Part shown: in pieces, positions 9,746-19,648 of the stretch
Layout: every line of letters begins with the position of its first letter
How positions within the stretch are numbered: position 1 is the stretch's first letter
NCBI GenBank assembly: GCA_947624255.1
Contig: CANQJO010000004.1
Coordinates: 1 to 64,000, forward strand
Reading direction: 5' to 3'
Length of the DNA stretch: 64,000 nt
DNA from: an uncultured Ruminococcus sp.
Lineage (GTDB): Bacteria; Bacillota; Clostridia; Oscillospirales; Ruminococcaceae
The notes under the pieces: model-generated
Databases searched by the model: none
The model's input: the letters and a program-made list of their open reading frames with translations, nothing else
What the model was told of the DNA's origin: nothing
Translations under genes and position numbers: made by a program

Positions 9746-11722
9746 TCAATATGTACCCATATCTTCTGCTTTGCAGTCGGATATCGCCTTAACAAGCGAT
9801 TTGGCAGCCTCCTGTATCGTAGAGTTTTCGATCTGAGCGGCAGCCATAGTCTGATGCCCGCCTCCGCCAAGCTGTTCCATGATTATCTGGACGTTCATAG
9901 TGCCAAGCGAACGTGCGGAGATATTCACGATATTGTCTGTCATATAGATGACAAAGGATGCATCAACATCGGTGATGCAGAGAAGCTCATCGGCAGCCTG
10001 TGGGGCAATAAGCCTTATATCCTCTGATGTGAAATCGGCAGCCGCAACAGCACATCTGCTGTATATTTTTGCAGATGAAACGATATGACTTCTGCGTTTG
10101 TATGATTCTATAGAGCCGGAGAAAAGCTGTTTTACCGCAACAGTATCAGCTCCCAGCTTTTTCAAGTAGGCAGCTGCCTCAAAAGTACGCACACCCGTTC
10201 TCATCACAAAGTTTTTCGTATCAAGCGTAATGCCTGCAAGCAGAGCATCGGCATAGCAGCTTGGAAAGCTGTTCTCATCGAAACGGAAATACTGTATCAT
10301 CTCCGTCACCATTTCCGAAGCAGATGAGGCATAGGGTTCGTGGTGGAAAATAACTGCATTGTCGATAAAGCTCACAGTTTTGCGATGATGATCTATCACA
10401 ACGACCGAGTGTGCCTTTTCGTAAAGTGAACGGCTTTCAAGAAAGTCCTTGTTATGTGTATCAACAATTATGAGCAGATCGTTATCCTCAATGGATAATT
10501 CAGCCTCCTGCGGAGTTATGAAAAGCTCATCGTCAGTCTGAGACTCAACTATATCAATGAGGTGTGAGGCGAGATTTTTTGAACGATCCACAGCAATGAA
10601 TGCTTTTTTTCCAATGAGTCTCACTGCTCCGGCAAGACCGCACGAAGCTCCAACGGAGTCAAGATCGCCGAAGCGGTGTCCCATCAGAAAGACTTTCCCT
10701 GAGTTTTTAATGAGATCCTGAAGTGCATTTGAGATAACTCTTGTCTTTGCATGGGAGCGCTTTTCGACTCCTTTTGAAACGCCGCCGAAGAAACGGTAAC
10801 CGTTTTCGGTTTTTATGACAGCCTGATCTCCGCCTCGTCCGAGAGCCATGTCAAGACACTGCCTTGATATCCTTTCGCTCTCGGCAAGCGAATCAGCTCC
10901 GCAGCCGACACCAATGGAGAAGGTGAGGGGATACTTACCCGATATCTTGATGTTTCTTGCCTCATCGAGTATCTTGAATTTGCTGTTGATGAGCTGTTCC
11001 AGATAACGGTTTTCGATAACTGCATAGAAAGTGTTTGAAGAAGTCTTCTTTATAAAGCCGTTTGTATCGCTCATAAATTTTTCTATGAGCCGTTCAGTCT
11101 CTACGGAGGTCTGAGCCTTTTCGCTTTCCTTTGCATTCTGCATGATATCATCGTAGCTGTCAATAGTGATGACAACCACATTGGGGTGGATATCATCCGT
11201 GTGCTTTTTCAGAGCGGCAAATTCCGTCTCATCGTGGAAATAGAGCATAAGAAAGCTTATGCGGTTCTTGTCGAATTTTTCAGACATGACATGATACACA
11301 CTGCCGTTGATCGAACATATTGCAGACTCTCCGGAAGAAACAGCATCCATATCAATATTTACAAATTTATCAAAATCAAGACCGTAAACGTCCTGCCCGA
11401 GACTTATTTTTTCAGAGAATATTTGGTTATACCATACAAACTTTTTATTCTCATCAATTACTGCGACAGGCGCAGGGAGAGAATTCATGAATTCAGCCGC
11501 TGAGCTTTCAAGGTGGGAGTTCATTTTAGAGATATGGCGCATTGAATTTCTGGAATAAGCGATGAAGCAGATCATGCAAAGGGAAATTATAATAAAAGCA
11601 GGGATAATGCACAGCATTTTCAGCTTATTATCGAAGTCGTCCATCAGCAGAGCTGCTGCTCCGACATCGGCAAGAAGCAGCAGATGCAGGATAAACAGCA
11701 ATGCGGGAAATTTTCTCTTCAC
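9746..11722 (-). CDS. gdpP: Cyclic-di-AMP phosphodiesterase GdpP (DHH/DHHA1)
   Basis: A 658-residue membrane protein with the GdpP architecture: two membrane segments (about 7-25 and 33-55), a PAS domain (~60-160), a degenerate GGDEF domain (~170-300), a DHH domain and a C-terminal DHHA1 domain. The DHH active-site residues are visible in [20 protein letters not shown] and VIDHHRK, and DHHA1 has [12 protein letters not shown]. GdpP hydrolyses c-di-AMP to pApA and so counters CdaA, which is encoded about 22 kb away in this window. The start is a GTG with AAAGGAG upstream. It sits between rnj and rplI, the usual yybT-rplI neighbourhood of Firmicutes. Confidence 0.95.
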   Translation of the reverse strand: MKRKFPALLFILHLLLLADVGAAALLMDDFDNKLKMLCIIPAFIIISLCMICFIAYSRNSMRHISKMNSHLESSAAEFMNSLPAPVAVIDENKKFVWYNQIFSEKISLGQDVYGLDFDKFVNIDMDAVSSGESAICSINGSVYHVMSEKFDKNRISFLMLYFHDETEFAALKKHTDDIHPNVVVITIDSYDDIMQNAKESEKAQTSVETERLIEKFMSDTNGFIKKTSSNTFYAVIENRYLEQLINSKFKILDEARNIKISGKYPLTFSIGVGCGADSLAESERISRQCLDMALGRGGDQAVIKTENGYRFFGGVSKGVEKRSHAKTRVISNALQDLIKNSGKVFLMGHRFGDLDSVGASCGLAGAVRLIGKKAFIAVDRSKNLASHLIDIVESQTDDELFITPQEAELSIEDNDLLIIVDTHNKDFLESRSLYEKAHSVVVIDHHRKTVSFIDNAVIFHHEPYASSASEMVTEMIQYFRFDENSFPSCYADALLAGITLDTKNFVMRTGVRTFEAAAYLKKLGADTVAVKQLFSGSIESYKRRSHIVSSAKIYSRCAVAAADFTSEDIRLIAPQAADELLCITDVDASFVIYMTDNIVNISARSLGTMNVQIIMEQLGGGGHQTMAAAQIENSTIQEAAKSLVKAISDCKAEDMGTY

Positions 11723-11746
11723 TTCAGCAGCTCCTTTCGGAGAATA

Positions 11747-13576
11747 TCATGTCTCCATAATAATAGGAAGTATCATAGGACTTCTTTTGGTTTTTTGGTA
11801 GATGTAGTCGGAAAGCGCATCACGGAGCTTTCCTTTAAGAGTGTTCCACTCTCTCAGTTCAGCAGCCGAGCATGATGCAAGTGTACCGTTCAGCAGGAGT
11901 TTAGCCTCGACCATAAGTTCTTCCGACTCTCTCACATAGACAAATCCTCTTGAGATGATGTCCGGTCCGGCAACTATCTCGTTCGTACTTCTTTCGATGC
12001 CGATAACGATGATAATAAGACCGTCCTGAGCGAGATGCTTTCTGTCACGGAGAACGATAGAACCGACATCGCCCACACCAAGACCATCAACGAGGACTCT
12101 TCCGGCAGGCACTTGAGAGACAATACTCATTCTTGAGCCGTCCGTTTCGATGACATTTCCTATTTCCGCAATGATGACATTTTCTTTCGGGATACCCATT
12201 TGCAAAGCAAGACCGGCGTGCTTTTTGAGGTGTTTGTATTCGCCGTGAACAGGAATGAAAAATGACGGCTTTGTAAGTGCGAGCATGAGTTTCAGCTCCT
12301 CCTGACAGGCGTGACCTGAAACGTGGACTTCATACATAGCCTCGTAGACCACCTCAGCGCCGGATTTCATAAGCTCATTTACGACACGTGTCACGAATTT
12401 CTCGTTGCCGGGGATAGGTGTCGCAGAAATTATTATGAAATCCATGGGAGTAATATTGACCTTCTTATGGTCATTCATAGCCATTCTTGTGAGAGCGGAC
12501 ATTGGTTCGCCCTGACTTCCCGTAGTTATAAGGACGATGCGTTCGCTCTCATAGCGATTCATGGTTTCTATGTCAATTATAAGTCCGTCCGGCACTTCAA
12601 GATATCCCAGTTCGATAGCGGTATTTATGACGTTTATCATGCTTCTGCCGAAAACGGCGACCTTTCTGCCATACCTGACGGCACAGTTTATGATCTGCTG
12701 TACACGATGTATATTTGAGGAGAACGTAGCGATGATGATACGTTTTCCTTCGCCCATTTTGAAAAGTCTGTCGAAAGATTCGCCAACAGTGCGTTCGGAG
12801 TGGGTGTATCCCGGACGTTCAGCATTTGTTGAGTCAGCCATGAGTGCAAGAACACCTCTGCTGCCAAGCTCGCCGAAACGGGCAAGATCAATGATCTTTC
12901 CGTCAATAGGGGAGTAGTCTACCTTGAAATCGCCTGTATGGACGATTATTCCTGCCGGAGTGTGTATTGCCATTCCGACAGAATCGGGTATAGAATGGTT
13001 GACCTTTATGAATTCTACAGCCATACAGCCCATTTTTACCGTTTTTTTAGGCTCTACCACGTTGAGAGTGACCTTACCGCTGAGTCCCTGTTCTTTGAGC
13101 TTGCCCTCAATAAGACCTATAGTAAGTCTTGTTGCATAGACAGGAACATTGACCTTTTTGAGGAGATATGCCAGACCGCCTATATGATCCTCATGACCGT
13201 GTGTAATGACAATGCCTCTCAGTTTATCCCTGTTGCGCTCTACATAAGTGAAATCGGGGATAACGATATCAACACCGGGCATATCGGCATCCGGAAAGGC
13301 AAGACCGCAGTCAAGAATAAACATATCGTTTGAGCACTCAAAAACGGTCATGTTTTTACCGATCTCATTAAGTCCTCCGAGCGGGATTATCCGCACAGGA
13401 GTGCGCCTGACCTCTTTAGTTGGTTTTTGACTCCGGGAGGTTCTTGAAACTGTGGGAGGATCCTCATTTTTTACGTTAGTATCAAACTGAGTGCTCTTTC
13501 TCTTGTAGTATCTTTTGGGTGCAGAATTTGATAAAGAGTCTGAGCGCATTTTTGATTTCTTTTCTTTTTCGTTCAC
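11747..13576 (-). CDS. rnj: Ribonuclease J
   Basis: A 609-residue metallo-beta-lactamase/beta-CASP ribonuclease with 5'-exonuclease and endonuclease activity in mRNA decay and rRNA maturation. After a basic, serine-rich extension of about 55 residues comes PLGGLNEIGKNM, then the zinc motif HGHEDHIGG, the NHSIPDS and HTGDFK motifs, and a beta-CASP domain with STNAERPGYT and the HVSGHA motif. The extension before PLGGLNEIGKN is longer than in RNase J1 of Bacillus. The start is a GTG with GAGG seven bases upstream. It heads the array leading to ftsH and has a 240-base leader. Confidence 0.95.
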   Translation of the reverse strand: MNEKEKKSKMRSDSLSNSAPKRYYKRKSTQFDTNVKNEDPPTVSRTSRSQKPTKEVRRTPVRIIPLGGLNEIGKNMTVFECSNDMFILDCGLAFPDADMPGVDIVIPDFTYVERNRDKLRGIVITHGHEDHIGGLAYLLKKVNVPVYATRLTIGLIEGKLKEQGLSGKVTLNVVEPKKTVKMGCMAVEFIKVNHSIPDSVGMAIHTPAGIIVHTGDFKVDYSPIDGKIIDLARFGELGSRGVLALMADSTNAERPGYTHSERTVGESFDRLFKMGEGKRIIIATFSSNIHRVQQIINCAVRYGRKVAVFGRSMINVINTAIELGYLEVPDGLIIDIETMNRYESERIVLITTGSQGEPMSALTRMAMNDHKKVNITPMDFIIISATPIPGNEKFVTRVVNELMKSGAEVVYEAMYEVHVSGHACQEELKLMLALTKPSFFIPVHGEYKHLKKHAGLALQMGIPKENVIIAEIGNVIETDGSRMSIVSQVPAGRVLVDGLGVGDVGSIVLRDRKHLAQDGLIIIVIGIERSTNEIVAGPDIISRGFVYVRESEELMVEAKLLLNGTLASCSAAELREWNTLKGKLRDALSDYIYQKTKRSPMILPIIMET

Positions 13577-13822
13577 TTTATTGCCTCACTTTCTTTGAAT
13601 TAACTTCCGGAGCAGGGAAGATGCTTTATATCCGAAAGCTTTATGTATAATGATCTATATTACAGACATCATATATTTTACACATTTAAAAATATACTAT
13701 AAGTATTATATGCTGTGTGGATTTTAACGCACGGCATTGCTTTTGACTCGGAAAATTTAACAAACAGAACCGTGTAAATATTGTAGAGACGGGTTCTGAA
13801 ACGGCATAGCTATACAACATTA

Positions 13823-13851
13823 ATTATACAAAAAATGGCGGCGGCTGTCAA
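13823..13851 (-). promoter_or_regulatory. Promoter of the rnj-gdpP-rplI-dnaB array
   Basis: TTGACA (13851-13846) and TATAAT (13828-13823) on the minus strand are separated by exactly 17 bases, a perfect sigma-A consensus. Transcription should start near 13816, giving a leader of about 240 bases. Confidence 0.85.
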
Positions 13852-13999
13852 TAGAAAAACAGGTCGATTTTGCAACATTAGGCATTTTGAATAAATTTTT
13901 TGCATAAGCGAAACCATAAATGAGCATTTTTATTTTAAGATAATGAAACAGAATACAACATATTTAATGATTTAACTTTTTCCCGGATCACGCGAAAAG

Positions 14000-14030
14000 C
14001 TGTCAGGCGGTCTTTGTGCGGTGCTGACAG
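14000..14030 (-). terminator. Possible terminator after the recombinase gene
   Basis: CTGTCAG and CTGACAG pair over a GC-rich interior, four bases past the recombinase stop. Only CTTTTC follows on the minus strand, so termination would be weak. Confidence 0.4.
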
Positions 14031-14034
14031 AAGT

Positions 14035-15012
14035 TTATTTTTCATTTTTTATTTTGGCAAGGGGATTGCTCTCCACGGCATTTCTCACATTATCATTATT
14101 CAGGTGTGTGTAGATCTCGGTAGTGGATATACTTGCATGACCAAGAAGCTCCTTCAATGTAAGTATATCCGCATCACCGTATTGATACATCAGGGTAGCG
14201 GCAGTGTGTCGGAGCTTATGTGTGGTGATACCTCTGCCATCGAGTCCAACAACTTTAAGAGTGTTCTCAACGATTTGCTGAACACGGCGTTTGGAAATTC
14301 TCTTATTCTGATTGCTTATAAACAAAGCCGGTTCATCTTTTGCTTTCAGATTATTGCGCCGTACCTCAAGATATTTATTCAATGCATCTATACAAGCATT
14401 ATTCAGATAGATCATGCGCTCCTTGTTGCCTTTGCCAAGCACTCTCATTCGATTCTCGTAGAAATCAATATCAGATATATTGATCCCGACAAGCTCGCTC
14501 AGACGCAATCCGCAATTAAGAAAAAGTGTGATAATGCAATAATCACGGCGTGAATCAGTATTTCCGGCAGCTTCGAGCAATCTGAGACTTTCGTTCAGAG
14601 AAAGAAATTTAGGCAGTGATGATTTAGGAACAGGAACATCAAGATCCTTCGTAGGATCTTTTTCAATTATGTGAGCAACCTTTTCGAGATACTTAAAAAA
14701 GCTTCTGAGAGAAGATATTTTTCTATAACGTGCACGGTCAGCATTGTGACGTTCGTCCGAAGCATAGAAAATGAAATTATAAATATCTGAGACAGTAATT
14801 TTTTTCAATTCATTTTCAGACATATCAGCTATAGAGATATCCTCAATATTTTTTCCGGTATTATGATTATTTTCAAAAATGAATTTGAGAAAAAGCCGGA
14901 TATCAAGGTAATACTCCTGAATTGTCCGCTCAGAGAGCATTTGTACTATTTTTATATGAACAAGATAATTGTTAAGAAACTCCGGATTATCCGGGGAATT
15001 ATAGTTTTTCAC
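14035..15012 (-). CDS. XerC/XerD-type tyrosine recombinase
   Basis: A 325-residue tyrosine recombinase. Residues 1-~120 are the SAM-like core-binding domain (ERTIQEYYLDIRLFLKF), and the rest is the catalytic domain. The catalytic residues are visible: Arg in CGLRLSELVG, Lys in GKGNKER, HKLRH, His in LLGHASISTTE and Tyr in IYTHL. The GTG at 15012 has GGAGGAG upstream; a longer frame would read through the leader hairpins and lacks a ribosome site. Size and motifs fit a chromosomal XerC/D that resolves dimers at dif, but its setting, next to an inverted-repeat-flanked promoter at 16.35-16.54 kb, leaves open a role as a local invertase. Confidence 0.9.
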   Translation of the reverse strand: MKNYNSPDNPEFLNNYLVHIKIVQMLSERTIQEYYLDIRLFLKFIFENNHNTGKNIEDISIADMSENELKKITVSDIYNFIFYASDERHNADRARYRKISSLRSFFKYLEKVAHIIEKDPTKDLDVPVPKSSLPKFLSLNESLRLLEAAGNTDSRRDYCIITLFLNCGLRLSELVGINISDIDFYENRMRVLGKGNKERMIYLNNACIDALNKYLEVRRNNLKAKDEPALFISNQNKRISKRRVQQIVENTLKVVGLDGRGITTHKLRHTAATLMYQYGDADILTLKELLGHASISTTEIYTHLNNDNVRNAVESNPLAKIKNEK

Positions 15013-15040
15013 TAAGATCTCCTCCTTTATTTTCACACTC

Positions 15041-15074
15041 AAAGTTGCACCAAATGGAAGTTTGGTGCAACTTT
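15041..15074 (-). repeat. Perfect 14-bp inverted repeat in recombinase leader
   Basis: AAAGTTGCACCAAA and its exact complement flank six bases (TGGAAG). On the minus strand it lies about 20 bases before the recombinase ribosome site and has no U-run after it. It could be an RNA hairpin controlling translation, or a recombinase core site, since two inverted arms around a 6-base spacer is the layout of such sites. Confidence 0.75.
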
Positions 15075-15084
15075 GGACAGCTTC

Positions 15085-15107
15085 TTCAGAATTTTTGTAA
15101 TTCTGAA
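15085..15107 (-). repeat. 8-bp inverted repeat in recombinase leader
   Basis: TTCAGAAT and ATTCTGAA flank a 7-base loop, ten bases upstream of the larger repeat on the transcript. Confidence 0.55.
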
Positions 15108-15256
15108 AATATATCATATCATCAATAAGATCATTTATTCCGGATCATACCGCTTTGTAATACAAACGGCAAAATAGATGGCGAGCAGAAAATTCGCTTT
15201 TTAAGATGCGTAATTATTCCGTCGGATAGTTGCTGTTTGCATTAAATATTGGTATA

Positions 15257-15285
15257 AGTATAGCATTTTAATTTGAAATTGTCAA
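15257..15285 (-). promoter_or_regulatory. Promoter of the tyrosine recombinase
   Basis: TTGACA (15285-15280) and TATACT (15262-15257) on the minus strand with a 17-base spacer. The leader would be about 238 bases and include both inverted repeats. Confidence 0.8.
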
Positions 15286-15530
15286 GCATCCGGATGAATT
15301 TTCAGCGGTATATATTCTATCTGTTTTGCAGAAAAAATTTTCGATCAATGTATAATTTTTCTTTTTTCAGGAATCATAAAAATCAATAATGTTGTTTTTG
15401 CGGAATGCTTTTTTGCCCATACTACGTGCTTTTAACGATATTTACATCCCAAAATTATATTATAAATGAATAAAAAATAGTCCTATAAATTACTTTTTAT
15501 AGGTCGTTTTGTCATTTTTTTCATTATTGC

Positions 15531-15559
15531 TTGACAAAATAAAAAAAAAGGTGTATAAT
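15531..15559 (+). promoter_or_regulatory. Promoter of the hup operon
   Basis: TTGACA and TATAAT separated by 17 bases, a perfect sigma-A consensus, about 36 bases before the hup start. Confidence 0.9.
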
Positions 15560-15594
15560 TCATTCGTAAATTCTATTTGATGGAGGATATAAAA

Positions 15595-15870
15595 ATGACT
15601 AAGTCCGAATTGATAAGTGCAGTTGCTGAAAAGACCGACTCAACTAAAAAATATGCTGAGTCTGTTGTAAGCGCAGTTTTTACTGCAATCACAGAGGCTC
15701 TCGCTGAGGGTGACAAGGTTTCAATAGTTGGCTTTGGTACCTTTGAAGTTCGTGATCGCAAGGAAAAACAGGTTATTAATCCCCAGACTAAGAAAATGAT
15801 GACTGCTCCCGCTTCTAAGGCTCCTGCATTCAAGGCAGGTCAGGCTCTGAAGAACGCAGTTAACAAGTAA
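15595..15870 (+). CDS. hup: HU family DNA-binding protein
   Basis: A 91-residue histone-like protein. The MTKSELISAVAEKT start and the IVGFGTFEVRDRK motif are typical, with the conserved proline of the DNA-intercalating arm in VINPQTKK. HU bends and compacts DNA and assists recombination and replication. I chose the ATG at 15595, which has TGGAGG upstream; the earlier in-frame codon lies before that ribosome site. It is cotranscribed with the AT-hook gene 19 bases downstream from a perfect consensus promoter. Confidence 0.95.
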   Translation: MTKSELISAVAEKTDSTKKYAESVVSAVFTAITEALAEGDKVSIVGFGTFEVRDRKEKQVINPQTKKMMTAPASKAPAFKAGQALKNAVNK

Positions 15871-15889
15871 TTCAAGGAGGTATAAAACA

Positions 15890-16336
15890 ATGGCTGAAAC
15901 AAAAAGAGGAAGAAAAAGCACAAAGGCAGTGACTGAGGAGAAGGTATCAGAGGTCGCTGCAGTTGAGGAAGCTCCTGAGGAGGTTGTCGTTGAGGCAGCT
16001 CCTGCTGTTGAGGCACCAAAAAAACGTAGCAGAAAGCCTGCTGCAAAGAAAGCTGAAGCTCCTGTTAAGGCAGCTGCCGAAGCTCCAAAGAAACGTGGCA
16101 GAAAACCTGCTGCAAAGACAACTAAGACTGCTGCTGTGAAAAAGACCGCAGCTGCTTCTGAGAATGTTTATATTCAGTATAACGGTGCTGAGCTTACATC
16201 TGCCGGTCTTATTGAAAGAGCTAAGTCAGAGGCCGGTGTAAAGTCTCCGAAAAAGGTTGATGTATACGTAAAACCTGAAGAGAATATGGTTTATTACGTA
16301 GTTGATACAACTGCAGGAAGCTTTTCTCTTTCATGA
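15890..16336 (+). CDS. Lys/Ala-rich AT-hook protein with small C-terminal domain
   Basis: 148 residues. Residues 1-~85 are rich in Lys, Ala, Pro and Glu and hold three AT-hook-like motifs: TKRGRKSTK near residue 4, KKRSRKPAAKK and KKRGRKPAAKT. Such motifs bind the minor groove of AT-rich DNA, and the composition recalls histone H1-like tails. Residues ~93-148 are a compact domain (VYIQYNGAELTSAGLIERAK ... VYVKPEENMVYYVVD) that resembles the small domain called DUF6465 in Firmicutes, as I remember it. It follows hup by 19 bases with AAGGAGG, so it is probably a nucleoid protein made together with HU. The two repeats of the PKKRxRKPAAK unit may be recombination-prone. Confidence 0.8.
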   Translation: MAETKRGRKSTKAVTEEKVSEVAAVEEAPEEVVVEAAPAVEAPKKRSRKPAAKKAEAPVKAAAEAPKKRGRKPAAKTTKTAAVKKTAAASENVYIQYNGAELTSAGLIERAKSEAGVKSPKKVDVYVKPEENMVYYVVDTTAGSFSLS

Positions 16337-16350
16337 TCCGATATTATACT

Positions 16351-16375
16351 GAACGTCAAATTATTTTTGACGTTC
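16351..16375. repeat. Inverted repeat, copy 1 (25-bp palindromic element)
   Basis: GAACGTCAAA and TTTGACGTTC flank the centre TTATT. Read on the minus strand this element matches copy 2 (16512-16536) over 24 bases with one difference. It lies just after the AT-hook gene. Confidence 0.8.
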
Positions 16376-16380
16376 GCTAT

Positions 16381-16418
16381 AACAGGCTGTACAAATACTG
16401 TACAGCCTGTTTTCTTTT
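16381..16418 (+). terminator. Rho-independent terminator of the hup operon
   Basis: AACAGGCTGTACA and TGTACAGCCTGTT form a perfect 13-bp stem with a 5-base loop, followed by TTCTTTT. Confidence 0.9.
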
Positions 16419-16466
16419 ATCTGATATTTTTTATCTGTTTTCGATAAAATAATATGTTTTTGGCTA

Positions 16467-16495
16467 TTGATTTTTCTGAATTTTTATGATATACT
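16467..16495 (+). promoter_or_regulatory. Promoter of the NYN-domain gene
   Basis: TTGATT and TATACT with a 17-base spacer. The predicted transcription start, near 16502, lies about ten bases before repeat copy 2. Promoter and hup terminator both lie between the two inverted copies. Confidence 0.75.
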
Positions 16496-16511
16496 TATAA
16501 ATGTATATAGT

Positions 16512-16536
16512 GAACGTCGAAAATAATTTGACGTTG
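16512..16536. repeat. Inverted repeat, copy 2 (25-bp palindromic element)
   Basis: GAACGTCGAA and TTTGACGTTG flank the centre AATAA, the exact reverse complement of the copy 1 centre. It is either an operator just downstream of the transcription start or one end of an invertible segment. Confidence 0.8.
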
Positions 16537-16608
16537 CACATCGGAAAATACTCAATGTCAAATAAATTTGTTGTTTACTATAAAATGAATTATGAGGTGA
16601 TGGAAATT

Positions 16609-17937
16609 ATGACTGTTGACACTAAGGAGATCGTGGCTACAATTGCTTATATGATCGGAATAAAAAAGCACATTGTGATCCAATGCTTTGACAATGAGTG
16701 CCATGAAACATTGGAGAAACTTTATTCCGACCAATCTGCAACAACGATACGTTATTTATGTAAGTTAAGAACTACTCTTTTTCAGAAATTCAGAAAAACA
16801 GATGACGAAATGAGATTTAATCTGAAAAATATTGATAAGCTTGAATGGTTTGATAAAGATAATATCCGTCAGTTAGAAAAATGGGGTATACCTATAGTAA
16901 AAGTAAATTACAGATCGGAAAAATATATGCTTGATATCAATGCTCTCATAAGCAGAAATATCGACAAATGCTCCGGATTATTCTATGACTGGGTAAATTG
17001 GGCATATATACGGGATCTTTTCTGCATTCCGAAATATACACAAAAGGGCGTTCTTAAATCAGAATTTGATAAATATATGGCTAATATTGATAATTACCCT
17101 TTTCAAATGTATATCTATTGGCAGCCTTACGATTGCGGAAGTATGCTTTTCTCCGATGGAAAATTTCTGGGTATCCTTTATAGAATGCATAAGGATCATT
17201 TTGATGATTATACAAAATACCGTGATGCTCATATTGAAACAAAAAATAATATTTACGATTTTGTTGAATGCAGCAACAGAACGATCATAGCTGTTGATTG
17301 TGAAAATTCCGATGTATACAAAATTTACTCTGTATTAAAAAATCTGGATCAGGAAAGCCTTGCTAAAATTGAAAAAATATATCTCTATGATGATCACCAT
17401 ACCACACGCGGCTGGAGGTGGCTTTCAACATTTACAAATATTCCTGTGGAGCACAGAGTGATAGATCGTGTTACAGAGCGTAAATCCCTTGTAGATGTAA
17501 TGATGACCGCCGGAGTATGCCATAACTATTATGAAGACGGCATTGATTCATTTATACTTGTATCAAGCGATTCTGACTATTGGGGACTTATATCCTCCCT
17601 GCCTAAAGCACGTTTCCTCGTAATGTATGAGTATGCAAAGTGCGGAACAGCAATTAAATCGGCTTTATCAGATCATGATATATATTACTGCTCCATTGAT
17701 GATTTCTGCTCAGCGAATGTAGAGGTATTTCAGCGTACAGTTCTTTTTGATATACTTGAAAAATATCTTCCCGATATTATATACTTAAACGGAAAAGAGC
17801 TGGTCCGGCATATATATGAAGAAGCAAGAATAAATGCTTCGGATAACGAAAAAGAGGTATTCTTCAACAGATATATAAAAACGCTGAGTATAAAATGCGA
17901 TCAGGACGGTTCGTTCAAGGTTGTTGTCAAGAAATAA
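16609..17937 (+). CDS. NYN (PIN-like) domain protein
   Basis: A 442-residue protein. Its second half carries a NYN/PIN-like nuclease fold: strand one with the acidic site IIAVDCENSD, then DRVTERKSLVDVMM, then FILVSSDSDYWGLIS, the usual Asp/Asn set for a metal-dependent RNase. The N-terminal ~210 residues (many aromatic and charged residues, FDNECHETLEKLYSD near the start) match no family I recognise. No membrane segment or signal peptide is seen. I chose the ATG at 16609, preceded by GAGGTGA; the longer frame would run through the promoter-side repeat. It is monocistronic, ahead of enolase. RNA cleavage is an inference, and the target is unknown. Confidence 0.72.
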   Translation: MTVDTKEIVATIAYMIGIKKHIVIQCFDNECHETLEKLYSDQSATTIRYLCKLRTTLFQKFRKTDDEMRFNLKNIDKLEWFDKDNIRQLEKWGIPIVKVNYRSEKYMLDINALISRNIDKCSGLFYDWVNWAYIRDLFCIPKYTQKGVLKSEFDKYMANIDNYPFQMYIYWQPYDCGSMLFSDGKFLGILYRMHKDHFDDYTKYRDAHIETKNNIYDFVECSNRTIIAVDCENSDVYKIYSVLKNLDQESLAKIEKIYLYDDHHTTRGWRWLSTFTNIPVEHRVIDRVTERKSLVDVMMTAGVCHNYYEDGIDSFILVSSDSDYWGLISSLPKARFLVMYEYAKCGTAIKSALSDHDIYYCSIDDFCSANVEVFQRTVLFDILEKYLPDIIYLNGKELVRHIYEEARINASDNEKEVFFNRYIKTLSIKCDQDGSFKVVVKK

Positions 17938-18045
17938 CCGGAGGACTCCCCTACCCTGCTGCGGATCGCAATAAAAATTCACCAATACTAACAAATATAC
18001 ACATTATTTTTTATAGATAAGTGACAAATGTTATATAAGGCTTAA

Positions 18046-19446
<1,401 letters not shown>

Positions 19447-19471
19447 GTATGCTCTTATGATAATGATAATA

Positions 19472-19502
19472 AAGGCTGTTCGACAATTCGTTGAACAGCC
19501 TT
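19472..19502 (+). terminator. Hairpin terminator of eno
   Basis: AAGGCTGTTC and GAACAGCCTT form a perfect 10-bp stem. The U-tract is poor (ATAATTG), so efficiency is uncertain. Confidence 0.6.
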
Positions 19503-19613
19503 ATAATTGATAACTCATTGTAATTCCGATTCATTAAAAAGATAATGTGGACTAATACAGAAGCTCCGCTAACAAAGCAGGTATGGAAAACCTCAACATT
19601 TTATATCAATAAA

Positions 19614-19641
19614 ATACCGCTGTACAAGCATACAGCGGTAT
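19614..19641 (-). terminator. Rho-independent terminator of the rubrerythrin gene
   Basis: ATACCGCTGTA and TACAGCGGTAT form an 11-bp perfect stem with a 6-base loop, followed on the minus strand by TTTTATT. Confidence 0.85.
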
Positions 19642-19648
19642 CTCAACT

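Larger units (their letters stand above)
13577..14034. other. Intergenic region: rnj leader and promoter
   Basis: 458 AT-rich bases without a gene. They hold the rnj promoter (13823-13851), an approximately 240-base rnj leader with a 7-bp stem (CAGAACC/GGTTCTG, about 13764-13798) and a weaker stem near the ribosome site, and the hairpin after the recombinase gene (14000-14030). Nothing else is evident. Confidence 0.6.
15118..15594. other. Intergenic region between recombinase and HU gene
   Basis: A very AT-rich stretch of about 580 bases when the recombinase leader is included. It contains the divergent promoters of the recombinase (15257-15285) and of hup (15531-15559) and an 8-bp hairpin (CCTATAAA/TTTATAGG, 15482-15503) just upstream of the hup promoter. 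I see no gene or RNA gene in it. Confidence 0.6.

Noticed and set aside
15041..15074. Terminator in the recombinase leader
   Set aside because: The 14-bp hairpin has no U-run on either strand.
15013..15594. dif site for XerC/D near the recombinase gene
   Set aside because: No 28-bp sequence resembling known Firmicute dif sites was recognised, and xer genes are usually not next to dif.
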